From the NCBI RefSeq assembly GCF_014218335.1, contig NZ_AP023367.1, positions 4,335,501-4,399,500 of the forward strand: DNA of 64,000 nucleotides. Reading direction: 5' to 3'. Shown piece by piece: positions 26,822 through 34,778 of this stretch. Each line of letters begins with the position of its first letter. Positions within the stretch are counted from its first letter, which is position 1. A program made the position numbers and the translations under genes. The notes under the pieces are model-generated. The model saw nothing but the letters and a program-made list of their open reading frames with translations, was not told the DNA's origin and searched no databases. Source of the stretch: Anaerocolumna cellulosilytica. GTDB taxonomy: Bacteria > Bacillota > Clostridia > Lachnospirales > Lachnospiraceae.

Positions 26822-26925
26822 CTTTATACCCATTGCATACCGCAAGCTGGCTTGTGGTACTGCCACAATATAGGTTGAAAGAATCCTTGCGTGGCATCCT
26901 TCCAATATTATATATTTTCTTTCAA
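26822..26925 (-). promoter_or_regulatory. Structured leader of znuC with interspersed element copy R4
   Basis: On the minus strand GGTTGAAAGAA and TTCTTTCAACC form a perfect 11-bp outer stem. A second hairpin (TTGTGG-CAGTA-CCACAA) follows. The element copy R4 (GCGGTATGCAATGGGTATAAAG, split from 26843 to 26822) ends at the start codon. No known riboswitch class was recognised. Confidence 0.45.
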
Positions 26926-26988
26926 CCTTAGACCATTGATAACTACTTAGTCATTCTTTAGTCCTTTAACAACACTCTTTAATCTACG

Positions 26989-27031
26989 GCAAAAGGCTGC
27001 TGCAAATACAGTATCGCAGCAACCCCTTTTT
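26989..27031 (-). terminator. Terminator after znuA
   Basis: On the minus strand GGTTGCTGC pairs with GCAGCAGCC, followed by TTTTG. It separates znuA from znuCB, so the latter probably has its own promoter or depends on read-through. Confidence 0.6.
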
Positions 27032-27069
27032 TATATTACCTTCATAAGAAGTATATGTCAACGCTCTCT

Positions 27070-28086
27070 TTACTTAGATAATGCCTTTATCAACGCTTCC
27101 AGGTTATATTCCATAATAGATAAATAATCCTCTCCGGCAGTTAACTGTTCCTCTGTAAGCCCCTCCAGAGGATTTAATACAGCTGTCTCTGCTCCGACTT
27201 CAAATGCTATGGTCTCAGCAACTTTAGGACTAACCAGCTCTTCAAAGAATATAGTCTTAATATTATTTTCTTTTGCAAATTCTATAATTTCTGCCATTCT
27301 CTTGGCATCAGGTTCTGAATCCGGACTTAATCCTTCCACGGCTACCTGCTTTAAGCCATAGTCTTTACAAAGATACGCAAAAGCTTCATGTGCAACTACT
27401 ATATCTTTGTTCTCAAGTTTTGTCAGTTCCTCTGTAAATCTAGTATCTAACTCATCAAACTTAGCAGCAAAAGCTGTATAGTTATCTTCGTAATACTCTT
27501 TATTATCCGGGTCAGCTTCTACCAAAGCATTCTTGATAACTTCCATCTCTTTTTTAGCATTTCGAATGCTAAGCCATACATGGGGATCATAACTGTTTTC
27601 CGCTTCGTGCGCCTCTTCCTCTTCTTCATGCTCCTCATCCTCATGGCTGTGCCCACCTTCAACCAGTTCTACTCCTATAGAAGCTTCCACAAGTTTAAGA
27701 CTTTTATTCTGAAGTGCCTGTGTGATATCTTCTACCCAGTGCTCCATACCTGCACCGTTGTATATGAGCAGGTCTCCGTTCTCAAGGTTTACAATATCCG
27801 TGGAAGAGGGTTCCCAGTCGTGCGGCTCTGTTCCGGCAGGAACCAGATTTGTTACTTCTACCTTATCACCGCCAATCTTTTTAGTTAAATCATACATCGG
27901 ATAAAAGCTTGTATAGATTGTCAGTTTATCATTTACTGTCTCTGAAGCCGTTCCCGTTTCATCTTCTTTTACTACTTCTGTAACAATATCTGACTCTGTC
28001 CGGTTATTTTTTACAGTATTACCGCAACCAGTAAGAACTAGTACAGAACATAAGAATAAAACCATCTTAAGTATATTTTTTATCAT
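27070..28086 (-). CDS. znuA: Zinc-binding lipoprotein ZnuA
   Basis: A 338-residue cluster-9 binding protein. It starts with a lipoprotein signal (KMVLFLCSVLVLTGC), then YPMYDLTKKIGGDKVEVTNLVPAGTEPHDWEPS, a His/Glu-rich loop (HSHEDEEHEEEEEAHEAE, about residues 145-165) typical of zinc-specific members, and VWLSIRNAK and VVAHEAFAYLC metal-ligand segments. It captures zinc outside the membrane for ZnuB/ZnuC. The start at 28086 has AGGAGG seven bases upstream. It is transcribed from a promoter with a Zur-like palindrome at its start point. Confidence 0.92.
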   Translation of the reverse strand: MIKNILKMVLFLCSVLVLTGCGNTVKNNRTESDIVTEVVKEDETGTASETVNDKLTIYTSFYPMYDLTKKIGGDKVEVTNLVPAGTEPHDWEPSSTDIVNLENGDLLIYNGAGMEHWVEDITQALQNKSLKLVEASIGVELVEGGHSHEDEEHEEEEEAHEAENSYDPHVWLSIRNAKKEMEVIKNALVEADPDNKEYYEDNYTAFAAKFDELDTRFTEELTKLENKDIVVAHEAFAYLCKDYGLKQVAVEGLSPDSEPDAKRMAEIIEFAKENNIKTIFFEELVSPKVAETIAFEVGAETAVLNPLEGLTEEQLTAGEDYLSIMEYNLEALIKALSK

Positions 28087-28128
28087 TTCATTACCTCCTA
28101 TTCTAAAGTACATTTTTTTCTCAAACGC

Positions 28129-28149
28129 AAATGCAAATCATTTGCATTT
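28129..28149. promoter_or_regulatory. Probable Zur operator at znuA
   Basis: A perfect 9-3-9 palindrome containing TGCAAAT-C-ATTTGCA (28132-28146), the 7-1-7 form bound by Fur-family repressors. It begins at the last base of the -10 box and covers the predicted start point, so binding would block transcription. Confidence 0.75.
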
Positions 28150-28178
28150 AATATACTACTTTCCTTTTCATTTGTCAA
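28150..28178 (-). promoter_or_regulatory. znuA promoter
   Basis: On the minus strand TTGACA (28173-28178) and TATATT (28150-28155) are 17 bases apart, a near-consensus sigma-A promoter. Confidence 0.8.
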
Positions 28179-28275
28179 GGACAAATAGAATATACTTTTA
28201 CCTATTTGTTAGTACAATATGGCGATACCCCTTCTGTCATAAACTACTTATCAGCTGTAGCAATATTTAAAATGA

Positions 28276-28304
28276 TTGACAAAACTCTAAATTGACTATA
28301 TAGT
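28276..28304 (+). promoter_or_regulatory. tetR-ABC operon promoter with overlapping palindrome
   Basis: TTGACA (28276-28281) and TATAGT (28299-28304) are 17 bases apart. The perfect palindrome ACTATATAGT (28295-28304) covers the -10 box, and a TTGAC/GTCAA pair (28292-28296, 28313-28317) surrounds it. This is a likely operator for the TetR-type product. Confidence 0.6.
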
Positions 28305-28345
28305 TGATATTGGTCAAATAGTTCAAAAAAAGGAGGAATACTACT

Positions 28346-28951
28346 TTGCCAAAGACTTATTCTGACAGTGAAAGGGCCTATATTAAAAAACGCCTAATGG
28401 ATGAGGCATATATATGTCTTGCCCAGTTCGGTGTGCGTAAGACTACGGTAGATGAACTTGTTAAAAGAGTAAACATACCCAAGGGAACTTTCTACCTGTT
28501 TTATCCTTCTAAGGAATTACTTTTTTTTGATGTATTTTGTTCACTCCACAATGAATTACAGACTACTCTTCTCCATTGGATTGAAGAGTTGCAGGGTAAC
28601 ATTAATACAGATACGATTACAGATTTAATCTATCGCTTATACAAGCAGGTAGATTCCACATTCATTTATACCTTTATTGCAAATGGAGACCTTGAGCTGC
28701 TTGTACGAAAATTACCCCCAGAGCTTGCGGCCACCCATGCACAAGAGGACGACTTTGCTATGAGGCATCTGCTTTCTTTACTGCCTGGCACCCATACAGA
28801 AGATACCATCAAAATATTCAGTGCTGTTTTACGAGCAATCTTTTGTACAATGCTCCACAAGCGTGAGATTGGAGAACACGTATTTGATGATACAATTCGT
28901 GTTATGCTGCGGGGTGTTGTACTTCAACTGTTTGAGGAGGATACATTATGA
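28346..28951 (+). CDS. TetR family transcriptional regulator
   Basis: A 201-residue regulator. The N-terminal helix-turn-helix reads FGVRKTTVDELVKRVNIPKGTFYLFYPSKELLFFD (about residues 28-62); the rest is the ligand-binding helical domain. It starts with TTG, nine bases after an AAGGAGG site. Its stop overlaps the ATPase start (ATGA), so it is the first gene of a four-gene exporter operon and probably represses it until a drug-like ligand binds. Confidence 0.9.
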   Translation: MPKTYSDSERAYIKKRLMDEAYICLAQFGVRKTTVDELVKRVNIPKGTFYLFYPSKELLFFDVFCSLHNELQTTLLHWIEELQGNINTDTITDLIYRLYKQVDSTFIYTFIANGDLELLVRKLPPELAATHAQEDDFAMRHLLSLLPGTHTEDTIKIFSAVLRAIFCTMLHKREIGEHVFDDTIRVMLRGVVLQLFEEDTL

Positions 28952-29793
28952 TTCAGGTACAAGGTTTACAATTCAGCTATACCAAACAGCCATTCATTCA
29001 AAACATGAACTTTGATGTTAGGAATGGTGAAATCTTTGGATTTTTAGGCCCCTCCGGCGCTGGCAAAAGCACATTGCAAAAAATACTTACAGGTCTCTTG
29101 ACCACGTATGAAGGTAGTGTGCAGTTAAATGGCACAGAGGTAAAGCATCATGACAACAGCTTTTACGAAAATATCGGTGTGGATTTTGAATTTCCCAGTC
29201 TCTACTCAAAACTGACAGCCCGGGAAAATCTTCACTTTTTCGCTTCCCTTTACAAAAAACACCAGGCAATCGACCCGCTGCTGGATAGCGTTGGACTGCT
29301 TGCTGATGCAGAGAAAAAGGTCTCGGCTTTCTCCAAGGGTATGAAATCAAGGCTAAACTTTATTAAAGCACTTCTCCATGAGCCATCCTTACTTTTTCTC
29401 GATGAGCCAACCTCTGGACTTGACCCCTCCAATGCAAGACGTATGAAGGACATCATTTTACAGGAAAAAGCAAAGGGCAAAACTATATTGCTGACTACTC
29501 ACAATATGTACGACGCAACTGAACTTTGCGACCGTGTAGCTTTTATTGTGGACGGTAAACTGCGGGCATTGGATACACCACGAAATCTAATTATGTTAAG
29601 AGGTGCTTCGAAGGTTCGGTATACTTATACTCTGGATGGCAGGGAGGAACTGTCCGAAATCCCTCTAAACGAAACAGGTGCGGATATTAGATTGCAAAGG
29701 CTTGTACTGGAAAATAGGCTGTTGTCTATCCACAGCAGTGAACCTACCCTCAATGATATTTTTGTAGAACTGACAGGGAGGCAACTGCAATGA
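28948..29793 (+). CDS. ABC exporter ATP-binding protein
   Basis: A 281-residue ATPase with Walker A GPSGAGKSTL, a signature variant AFSKGMKSRLNF in place of LSGGQ, and Walker B LLFLDEPTSGLD. The variant signature and the C-terminal extension (SEPTLNDIFVELTGR) are typical of DrrA/CcmA-type drug exporters. It overlaps the genes on both sides by four bases (ATGA). It would power export by the two permeases that follow. Confidence 0.9.
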   Translation: MIQVQGLQFSYTKQPFIQNMNFDVRNGEIFGFLGPSGAGKSTLQKILTGLLTTYEGSVQLNGTEVKHHDNSFYENIGVDFEFPSLYSKLTARENLHFFASLYKKHQAIDPLLDSVGLLADAEKKVSAFSKGMKSRLNFIKALLHEPSLLFLDEPTSGLDPSNARRMKDIILQEKAKGKTILLTTHNMYDATELCDRVAFIVDGKLRALDTPRNLIMLRGASKVRYTYTLDGREELSEIPLNETGADIRLQRLVLENRLLSIHSSEPTLNDIFVELTGRQLQ

Positions 29794-30473
29794 GAATAAA
29801 TGTACTGCTTATCGGCGATATTCGCTTCCAGTTTAAATACGGTTTTTATTTTCTGTATCTGATATTTACTATACTCTATATAGGTCTTCTCTTCGCTTTG
29901 CCTGAAAGTTGGCGCGAGCAAGCCGCTATTTTGATGATTTTTACAGACCCTGCAGCCATGGGACTATTCTTCATGGGGGCAATTGTACTCTTCGAAAAGG
30001 GTGAAAGAGTTTTAGACAGCCTTGCTATATCACCTGTCAGACCAATAGAGTATGTGGTTTCAAAACTCTTATCCATCGCCATCATTTCCACAGTAGTAGG
30101 CCTGCTCATAGGATTGGGAAGTGGTATTATAACGAACCCTTTATTATTCATCATAGGCGTATTTTTGGGTTCCTGTCTGTTTTCTGCTATAGGGCTTTTG
30201 ATTGCTTCAAATATTACAACTCTAAATCAATTTATAGTTGCTACCATCCCTGCTGAAATTATTATTAACGTACCTGCAATTGCTTATATATTTGGATTAA
30301 AACCTAGCTTAATGATAGTTCATCCGGGTGTTTGTATTATTGAGTTGTGTCAAAATGGAGATAAGGCATTGCCTGCAACCTTTATTCTTATATTATGGAC
30401 AATTCTGTCGGTACTGTTGACACATCGTGTGGTAACCGGAAGTCTGCACTCATTAGGAGGTGTAAAGCCATGA
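29790..30473 (+). CDS. ABC exporter permease, fluoroquinolone-exporter type
   Basis: A 227-residue membrane protein with six hydrophobic segments. It resembles permease subunits described as fluoroquinolone exporters (RFQFKYGFYFLYLIFTILYIG, FEKGERVLDSLAISPVRPIEYV). It likely pairs with the next gene product. The actual cargo is unknown. Start and stop both overlap neighbours through ATGA. Confidence 0.8.
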   Translation: MRINVLLIGDIRFQFKYGFYFLYLIFTILYIGLLFALPESWREQAAILMIFTDPAAMGLFFMGAIVLFEKGERVLDSLAISPVRPIEYVVSKLLSIAIISTVVGLLIGLGSGIITNPLLFIIGVFLGSCLFSAIGLLIASNITTLNQFIVATIPAEIIINVPAIAYIFGLKPSLMIVHPGVCIIELCQNGDKALPATFILILWTILSVLLTHRVVTGSLHSLGGVKP

Positions 30474-31183
30474 AACCCCTGCTTCGATCTTTTACTATGT
30501 TTGTAGGGCAGGTATTTAAGGATACGATGCTTATCGCTGTCTGTATTGCTACTGTCTTTACCGCATTTTTTATTCGTTTCGGCATTCCTTCCATTGAGAC
30601 CCTCTTATGTGACTCTATGGGAAAAGCAGTTATTCTTGCCGATTACTACTTGCTGTTTGATCTGCTGCTGGCTCTTGTAACACCATATATGCTCTGTTAT
30701 GCATCAGCAATGATGATGCTAGTTGAATACGATGAAAACATAGCCGGTTACCTTACCGTAACCCCGGTGGGTAAAAAGGGGTATATTCTCTCCAGGCTGG
30801 TCTTTCCGACGGTAATAGCCTATATTGTGTCAATTGCTCTTTTGAGTTGGTTTTCTCTGACACCCTGGCCGATTTTAAATATTTTTCTTACTTGCCTTTT
30901 AACAAGCATTGCCGGTATTTCCATGGCATTGCTGCTATTTTCTTTTTCACATAACCGTGTGGAGGGTATGGCGATGGCAAAGCTGTCAGGGCTTTTGATG
31001 CTGGGACTGCCCGTACCCTTCTTCGTTTTTTCAGATATACAGTATCTGTTCTTACCTCTGCCATCTTTTTGGATAGCCAAGTTTTGTATAGGACAGGATT
31101 TTATATTTTTAATTCCCGGATTTCTATCTTCCCTTATCTGGGTTTTTCTGCTGTACCGTAAGTTTGACAAAAAAATTGCATAA
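30470..31183 (+). CDS. ABC exporter permease, second subunit
   Basis: A 237-residue protein with six hydrophobic segments and the same layout as its neighbour (YDENIAGYLTVTPVGKKGYILSRLVFP matches the FEKGERVLDSLAISPV segment in position). The ATG at 30470 overlaps the previous stop and has AGGAGG nine bases upstream, so the longer frame starting at 30395 is not used. It is the last gene of the operon and is followed directly by a 23-bp inverted repeat. Confidence 0.85.
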   Translation: MKPLLRSFTMFVGQVFKDTMLIAVCIATVFTAFFIRFGIPSIETLLCDSMGKAVILADYYLLFDLLLALVTPYMLCYASAMMMLVEYDENIAGYLTVTPVGKKGYILSRLVFPTVIAYIVSIALLSWFSLTPWPILNIFLTCLLTSIAGISMALLLFSFSHNRVEGMAMAKLSGLLMLGLPVPFFVFSDIQYLFLPLPSFWIAKFCIGQDFIFLIPGFLSSLIWVFLLYRKFDKKIA

Positions 31184-31236
31184 CGTTTTCATATATTCTG
31201 TACACCATGTTAAGGTGTACAGAATATATGAAAACG
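31184..31236. repeat. Perfect 23-bp inverted repeat after the exporter operon
   Basis: Bases 31184-31206 are the exact complement of 31214-31236, with a 7-base loop. It begins one base after the stop codon region. No T-run follows, so it is not a standard terminator; it may end transcription inefficiently or protect the mRNA 3' end. Confidence 0.8.
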
Positions 31237-31343
31237 GCAAATAAATTAAAACCCGGTACGATACATACCAGTCCATCCATTTAGGATGTTAGTTAAGACT
31301 GGGGCTTTATATAAAACTATGTAAACTTAAAACAACCCCACTC

Positions 31344-31372
31344 TTGACATTTTCCTTAATGTAACTTATGAT
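31344..31372 (+). promoter_or_regulatory. Promoter of the Fur-family gene
   Basis: TTGACA (31344-31349) and TATGAT (31367-31372) with a 17-base spacer, followed closely by GGGAGG and the TTG start. Confidence 0.75.
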
Positions 31373-31397
31373 TTTATTGAATAAGGGAGGAATACCA

Positions 31398-31817
31398 TTG
31401 AACAATAAAACCTTAAAATCAGCCGAGTTAAAACAAACCAAAAAAAGAATCTTAATACTGTCCGTATTAGAGAAAGCTTCTTCTGCTCTTACTGCCGAAG
31501 AAATAGCAGAGATTACTTCGCAAGACATAAAGATGAGTATCTCTACCATATATCGAGCCTTGAATGCTCTTGCTGAAAAAAATGTGGTAACAAAAACTCT
31601 ATATCAGGATGGGAAAACCTATTATGAAATCAATAACCACACTCATAAACATACTTTAATTTGTACTCTTTGCAATGAAAAGGTGCCAATTAACACCTGC
31701 CCCTTGGAAGCTTTAGAAGATCATTTATCACAAGAAACCGGCTATACTATAACCGGACACAGCCTGGAGTTTTTTGGCGTATGTCCGAAATGCTCTATCG
31801 TTAAGGACGAAAAATAA
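31398..31817 (+). CDS. Fur family regulator, probable Zur
   Basis: A 139-residue regulator. The winged helix (TAEEIAEITSQDIKMSISTIYRALNALAEKNVV) is followed by the dimer domain with HTHKHTLICTLCNE, and a C-terminal CPKC; the two CX2C pairs are the structural zinc site of the Fur family. TTG at 31398 is seven bases after GGGAGG and is the chosen start. Fur, Zur and PerR cannot be told apart by eye. The zinc genes and a fitting 7-1-7 operator 3 kb away make Zur most likely. Confidence 0.8.
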   Translation: MNNKTLKSAELKQTKKRILILSVLEKASSALTAEEIAEITSQDIKMSISTIYRALNALAEKNVVTKTLYQDGKTYYEINNHTHKHTLICTLCNEKVPINTCPLEALEDHLSQETGYTITGHSLEFFGVCPKCSIVKDEK

Positions 31818-31860
31818 GGATTCCTGCAAACGCTTGCTATATTTGCAGAAATCCTTATTT
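31812..31860. terminator. Bidirectional terminator
   Basis: AAATAAGGATT and CTGCAAA pair with TTTGCAG and AATCCTTATTT. It overlaps the stop codon of the Fur-family gene and serves the convergent subtilase gene. Confidence 0.75.
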
Positions 31861-31897
31861 CATTCTATTAAAAGTAAACTCACTATAGAGTACTAAC

Positions 31898-33604
31898 TTA
31901 GTCCTCTTCATAAAATAATTTAAATGTCCTATATATATCCAAAATTCCAAATCCCCATGCCTGATCTGGGTAAGAAATAGTTGGACTTCTCCTTGCACCA
32001 CTGACTAACATTTTTCGCAGTATTACATTATTTAGGGTGGTGAAATTCCCTTTCAGAATTCCCCATTCCAATAACATGGCGGTTATTCCTGTTGCATGGG
32101 CGGCAGCAGCACTGCTGCCGGTATAATTATAATATCCACCACTCATGGCCGGAGATGAAATATTAACACCCGGTGCCGCTACATCCGGCTTTAGTCCATT
32201 GTTTTTTGTGAAACCTCTGCTGGTATAATAATACAGACTGTTATTGGCATCATTATATGCCGTTACACTTATACTATTGATTGCATTTGCAGGAGCCGAA
32301 AGGGTAGTATTAGAATCCGCATTGAGAAAATAAGTATTACTGGATAAAAAATTATTAATAGGCAGCCAAATATGATATCGTAATGTTAAATCTCCTGTCC
32401 CTGATACTACAAAACGCCATACCCCTTCTATGGCATTGAAAAACCGGAATAAAATTAATTGATTTCCCGTAATATCTTCATTGATATTATTATCAATATA
32501 AATTGTCGTCTGTTCAAAGACCATCTCCAAAGTATTTCTTTGCAAAAAGCTGGAGGGTATTCTACCGACAAACGCACCGGTAGGGGCATAGATATCTACT
32601 TCAACTATATTAGGGGCGTACCCCCAAAGTTCCATTGAAAACCCTTTTTCATCATTTCCAATATGTAAACCGATAATATCAAATTCACTGCTGGGATTAA
32701 TCTCCCCATAGTAATGGTGTCTCTCATTCCCCTCATTACCGGATGCAACCACCACAGAATGTCCTACAACATTACCTTCATCATTCAAATATTTGCAAAG
32801 AATACTCTCTCCCTCATGTGAACCCTGAGAAGTTCCAACCCCAATGCAAATGGCTATTGGTCTGTCAAGTCTTTTTGCAATATCTACCAGATACTGAATT
32901 CCCAGTATGATATCATTTTCCTGAAAGCATAAAGCTCCATCCGGAATACGGAAAAACTCCCTTATGTTTTGCTTCGCCTCTTTTAATTTCACAACGACAA
33001 TCTCTGTATCCGGCGCAACTCCTGAAAAATTATTAGCAATATCTACAGAACCTGCCGCAACTCCCGCAAGCATGGTACCATGACCAATCTCATCTTTACT
33101 TGGTACAACGGAAAAGGGGTCATTAACTAATAAGGCCCTATTTATTTGATTTTGTCTATATTCCGTCCCATAGAAAAATTTGGGGGGATAATTACTGCTT
33201 TCTATGGTTTGATCCCAAATCGATACGATTCTTGTTGTCTGATCTGCATAGCGAAAAGCAGCGTTCAGATAATCGATACCCGTATCCACAAAACCAATCA
33301 ACACACCTTGGCCTCGAAGATTAAATCCAGGAACCTTTCGCAGCTGTTCAACTCCTGATGCTTCCAAACTAGAAGGTGACAATAAACCATAACATTTTGG
33401 AAGTAGGGAATATCCGAATTTCTGTACACTGTCATAAGTCAGATTTTCAGCCGGAATATGCACTGTTGCAAATCGATCGTTGACCCTGTTTATTGAAAAG
33501 CCCGTATATTTTTCAAATGGGTTTACAAAACCATTCTCATACCCTTCAACCAGTAAATCCATATAGTCATTACTGGTTATTTTATATCTTTCTTCTTCGG
33601 TCAT
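31898..33604 (-). CDS. S8 family serine peptidase (Csp-like subtilase)
   Basis: A 568-residue subtilase without a signal peptide. The catalytic triad appears intact: Asp in GFVDTGID (about residue 110), His in EIGHGTMLAG (about 182) and Ser in TGSSAAAAHATG (about 505). An insertion between His and Ser (a jelly-roll-like domain) is typical of the Csp proteases of clostridia, some of which act in spore germination. Whether this one does is unknown. The ATG at 33604 is eight bases after GGTGG; a GTG at 33616 is also possible. Confidence 0.85.
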   Translation of the reverse strand: MTEEERYKITSNDYMDLLVEGYENGFVNPFEKYTGFSINRVNDRFATVHIPAENLTYDSVQKFGYSLLPKCYGLLSPSSLEASGVEQLRKVPGFNLRGQGVLIGFVDTGIDYLNAAFRYADQTTRIVSIWDQTIESSNYPPKFFYGTEYRQNQINRALLVNDPFSVVPSKDEIGHGTMLAGVAAGSVDIANNFSGVAPDTEIVVVKLKEAKQNIREFFRIPDGALCFQENDIILGIQYLVDIAKRLDRPIAICIGVGTSQGSHEGESILCKYLNDEGNVVGHSVVVASGNEGNERHHYYGEINPSSEFDIIGLHIGNDEKGFSMELWGYAPNIVEVDIYAPTGAFVGRIPSSFLQRNTLEMVFEQTTIYIDNNINEDITGNQLILFRFFNAIEGVWRFVVSGTGDLTLRYHIWLPINNFLSSNTYFLNADSNTTLSAPANAINSISVTAYNDANNSLYYYTSRGFTKNNGLKPDVAAPGVNISSPAMSGGYYNYTGSSAAAAHATGITAMLLEWGILKGNFTTLNNVILRKMLVSGARRSPTISYPDQAWGFGILDIYRTFKLFYEED

Positions 33605-33733
33605 TGACATATCCACCCAAGTTCAGTTTATTAATTTATATGATGGATACGTGAAAACTTTTCCTATATTTTTTAATAACTCAAACCAGGGTGTGAAATT
33701 TATTTATATTTCACACGAATCACCTGACATCTC

Positions 33734-34666
33734 TTATACAATCGGATAGCTTTTAAGTAGTCTTTGGTATTCTTCCTCTGTTATATTAATAACACTACCA
33801 TGACGCTTTACAGTTTGTCCCAAATCAAATTCATCCTCGCTAAGAATACGGAATTCACCTTTTTCTAAATCAGATGTAATTAAGGGCAGATATCCTCCAT
33901 GAGTTGCATAACGGTCAACAATTAAACACCATTCATCCCTGTCATTGAACTTAAAAATCTGAGGACCTTCCACGCCTTGCAGGCTTTCCACTACCGGAGC
34001 ACTCATAGGGACAAAAGCATCTGGGGCAAGAGAGCTGCCTTTTTCGGTACGGATGTTTTTTGTCGTCTCATCCTTCGAAAAGCGGTAATAGGAGCCATTA
34101 TGATAAATCATCGTTGTATCTATGATGTGATTTTCCCGTTCAATATATTTTTTTGCAGGGGTAAAGTTTCTAAAGTCTCTGGTTCTGGCAGAATATATTC
34201 TATGTTTTCCTTCCTCCTGCTCTTCCTTTGTATGAGAGGCCCAAAATACAAGGAAATTCTCCTGACTTTCATCATATATAACCTCGGGTGCCCATACACA
34301 ACCGGCTCCCTCAATTCCTACTGTTACTGCCCACGGTTCTCCCCAGTGTATCAAATCCCCCGATTCCCACACAATAATATCTCTGCTCCCTTTAGTGACT
34401 GCATCACTCCAGGACTTACCACTGTATATTCTTAAATCCGTAGCAATCAAATAAAATTTATTCTCTTTTTCTGAGCGGACAATAAATGGATCCCTTACCC
34501 CTTTATCGCCTAAAGGAGAGCATAGTACATGCTCTCCTTTATTTAAATCTGTCCAGTGAAGCCCATCCTTACTGACAGAAAAATAAATTTGTTCTCCGTA
34601 TTCTTTATCTTCTCCGGTGAAGTGAACAAAGAAATAACCGCTGTACTTTAATCCGCTTGTATTCAT
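33734..34666 (-). CDS. Glycoside hydrolase family 43-like protein
   Basis: A 310-residue five-bladed propeller enzyme. The GH43-type acids are visible: Asp in GVRDPFIV (about residue 58), a conserved WAPEV segment, and Glu in VEGPQIFK. GH43 enzymes remove arabinose or xylose side chains; the exact activity is not readable here. No signal peptide is seen. AGGAGG lies six bases before the ATG. A promoter (TTGTCG, 17 bases, TATAAT on the minus strand near 34735-34768) sits upstream, with the interspersed element in its leader. Confidence 0.8.
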   Translation of the reverse strand: MNTSGLKYSGYFFVHFTGEDKEYGEQIYFSVSKDGLHWTDLNKGEHVLCSPLGDKGVRDPFIVRSEKENKFYLIATDLRIYSGKSWSDAVTKGSRDIIVWESGDLIHWGEPWAVTVGIEGAGCVWAPEVIYDESQENFLVFWASHTKEEQEEGKHRIYSARTRDFRNFTPAKKYIERENHIIDTTMIYHNGSYYRFSKDETTKNIRTEKGSSLAPDAFVPMSAPVVESLQGVEGPQIFKFNDRDEWCLIVDRYATHGGYLPLITSDLEKGEFRILSEDEFDLGQTVKRHGSVINITEEEYQRLLKSYPIV

Positions 34667-34710
34667 GTCGTTCCTCCTAGTACTTGTGCATGTCTATTTT
34701 TTTCGTTGCT

Positions 34711-34739
34711 GTTAAAATCCAACTCTTATTGTATGCCAT
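34711..34739 (-). repeat. Interspersed non-coding element, copy R3
   Basis: Minus strand: ATGGCATACAATAAGAGTT, then GGATTTTAAC. It lies immediately downstream of the TATAAT of the GH43 gene promoter, so it forms the transcript's 5' end. Confidence 0.5.
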
Positions 34740-34778
34740 ATTATACCACAGATATAGTGCTTCGACAAACATTTCACC

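Noticed and set aside
26822-26925. Cobalamin or c-di-GMP riboswitch in the znuC leader
   Set aside because: Short matches such as GCCACGCAAGG do not extend to the conserved core of either class.
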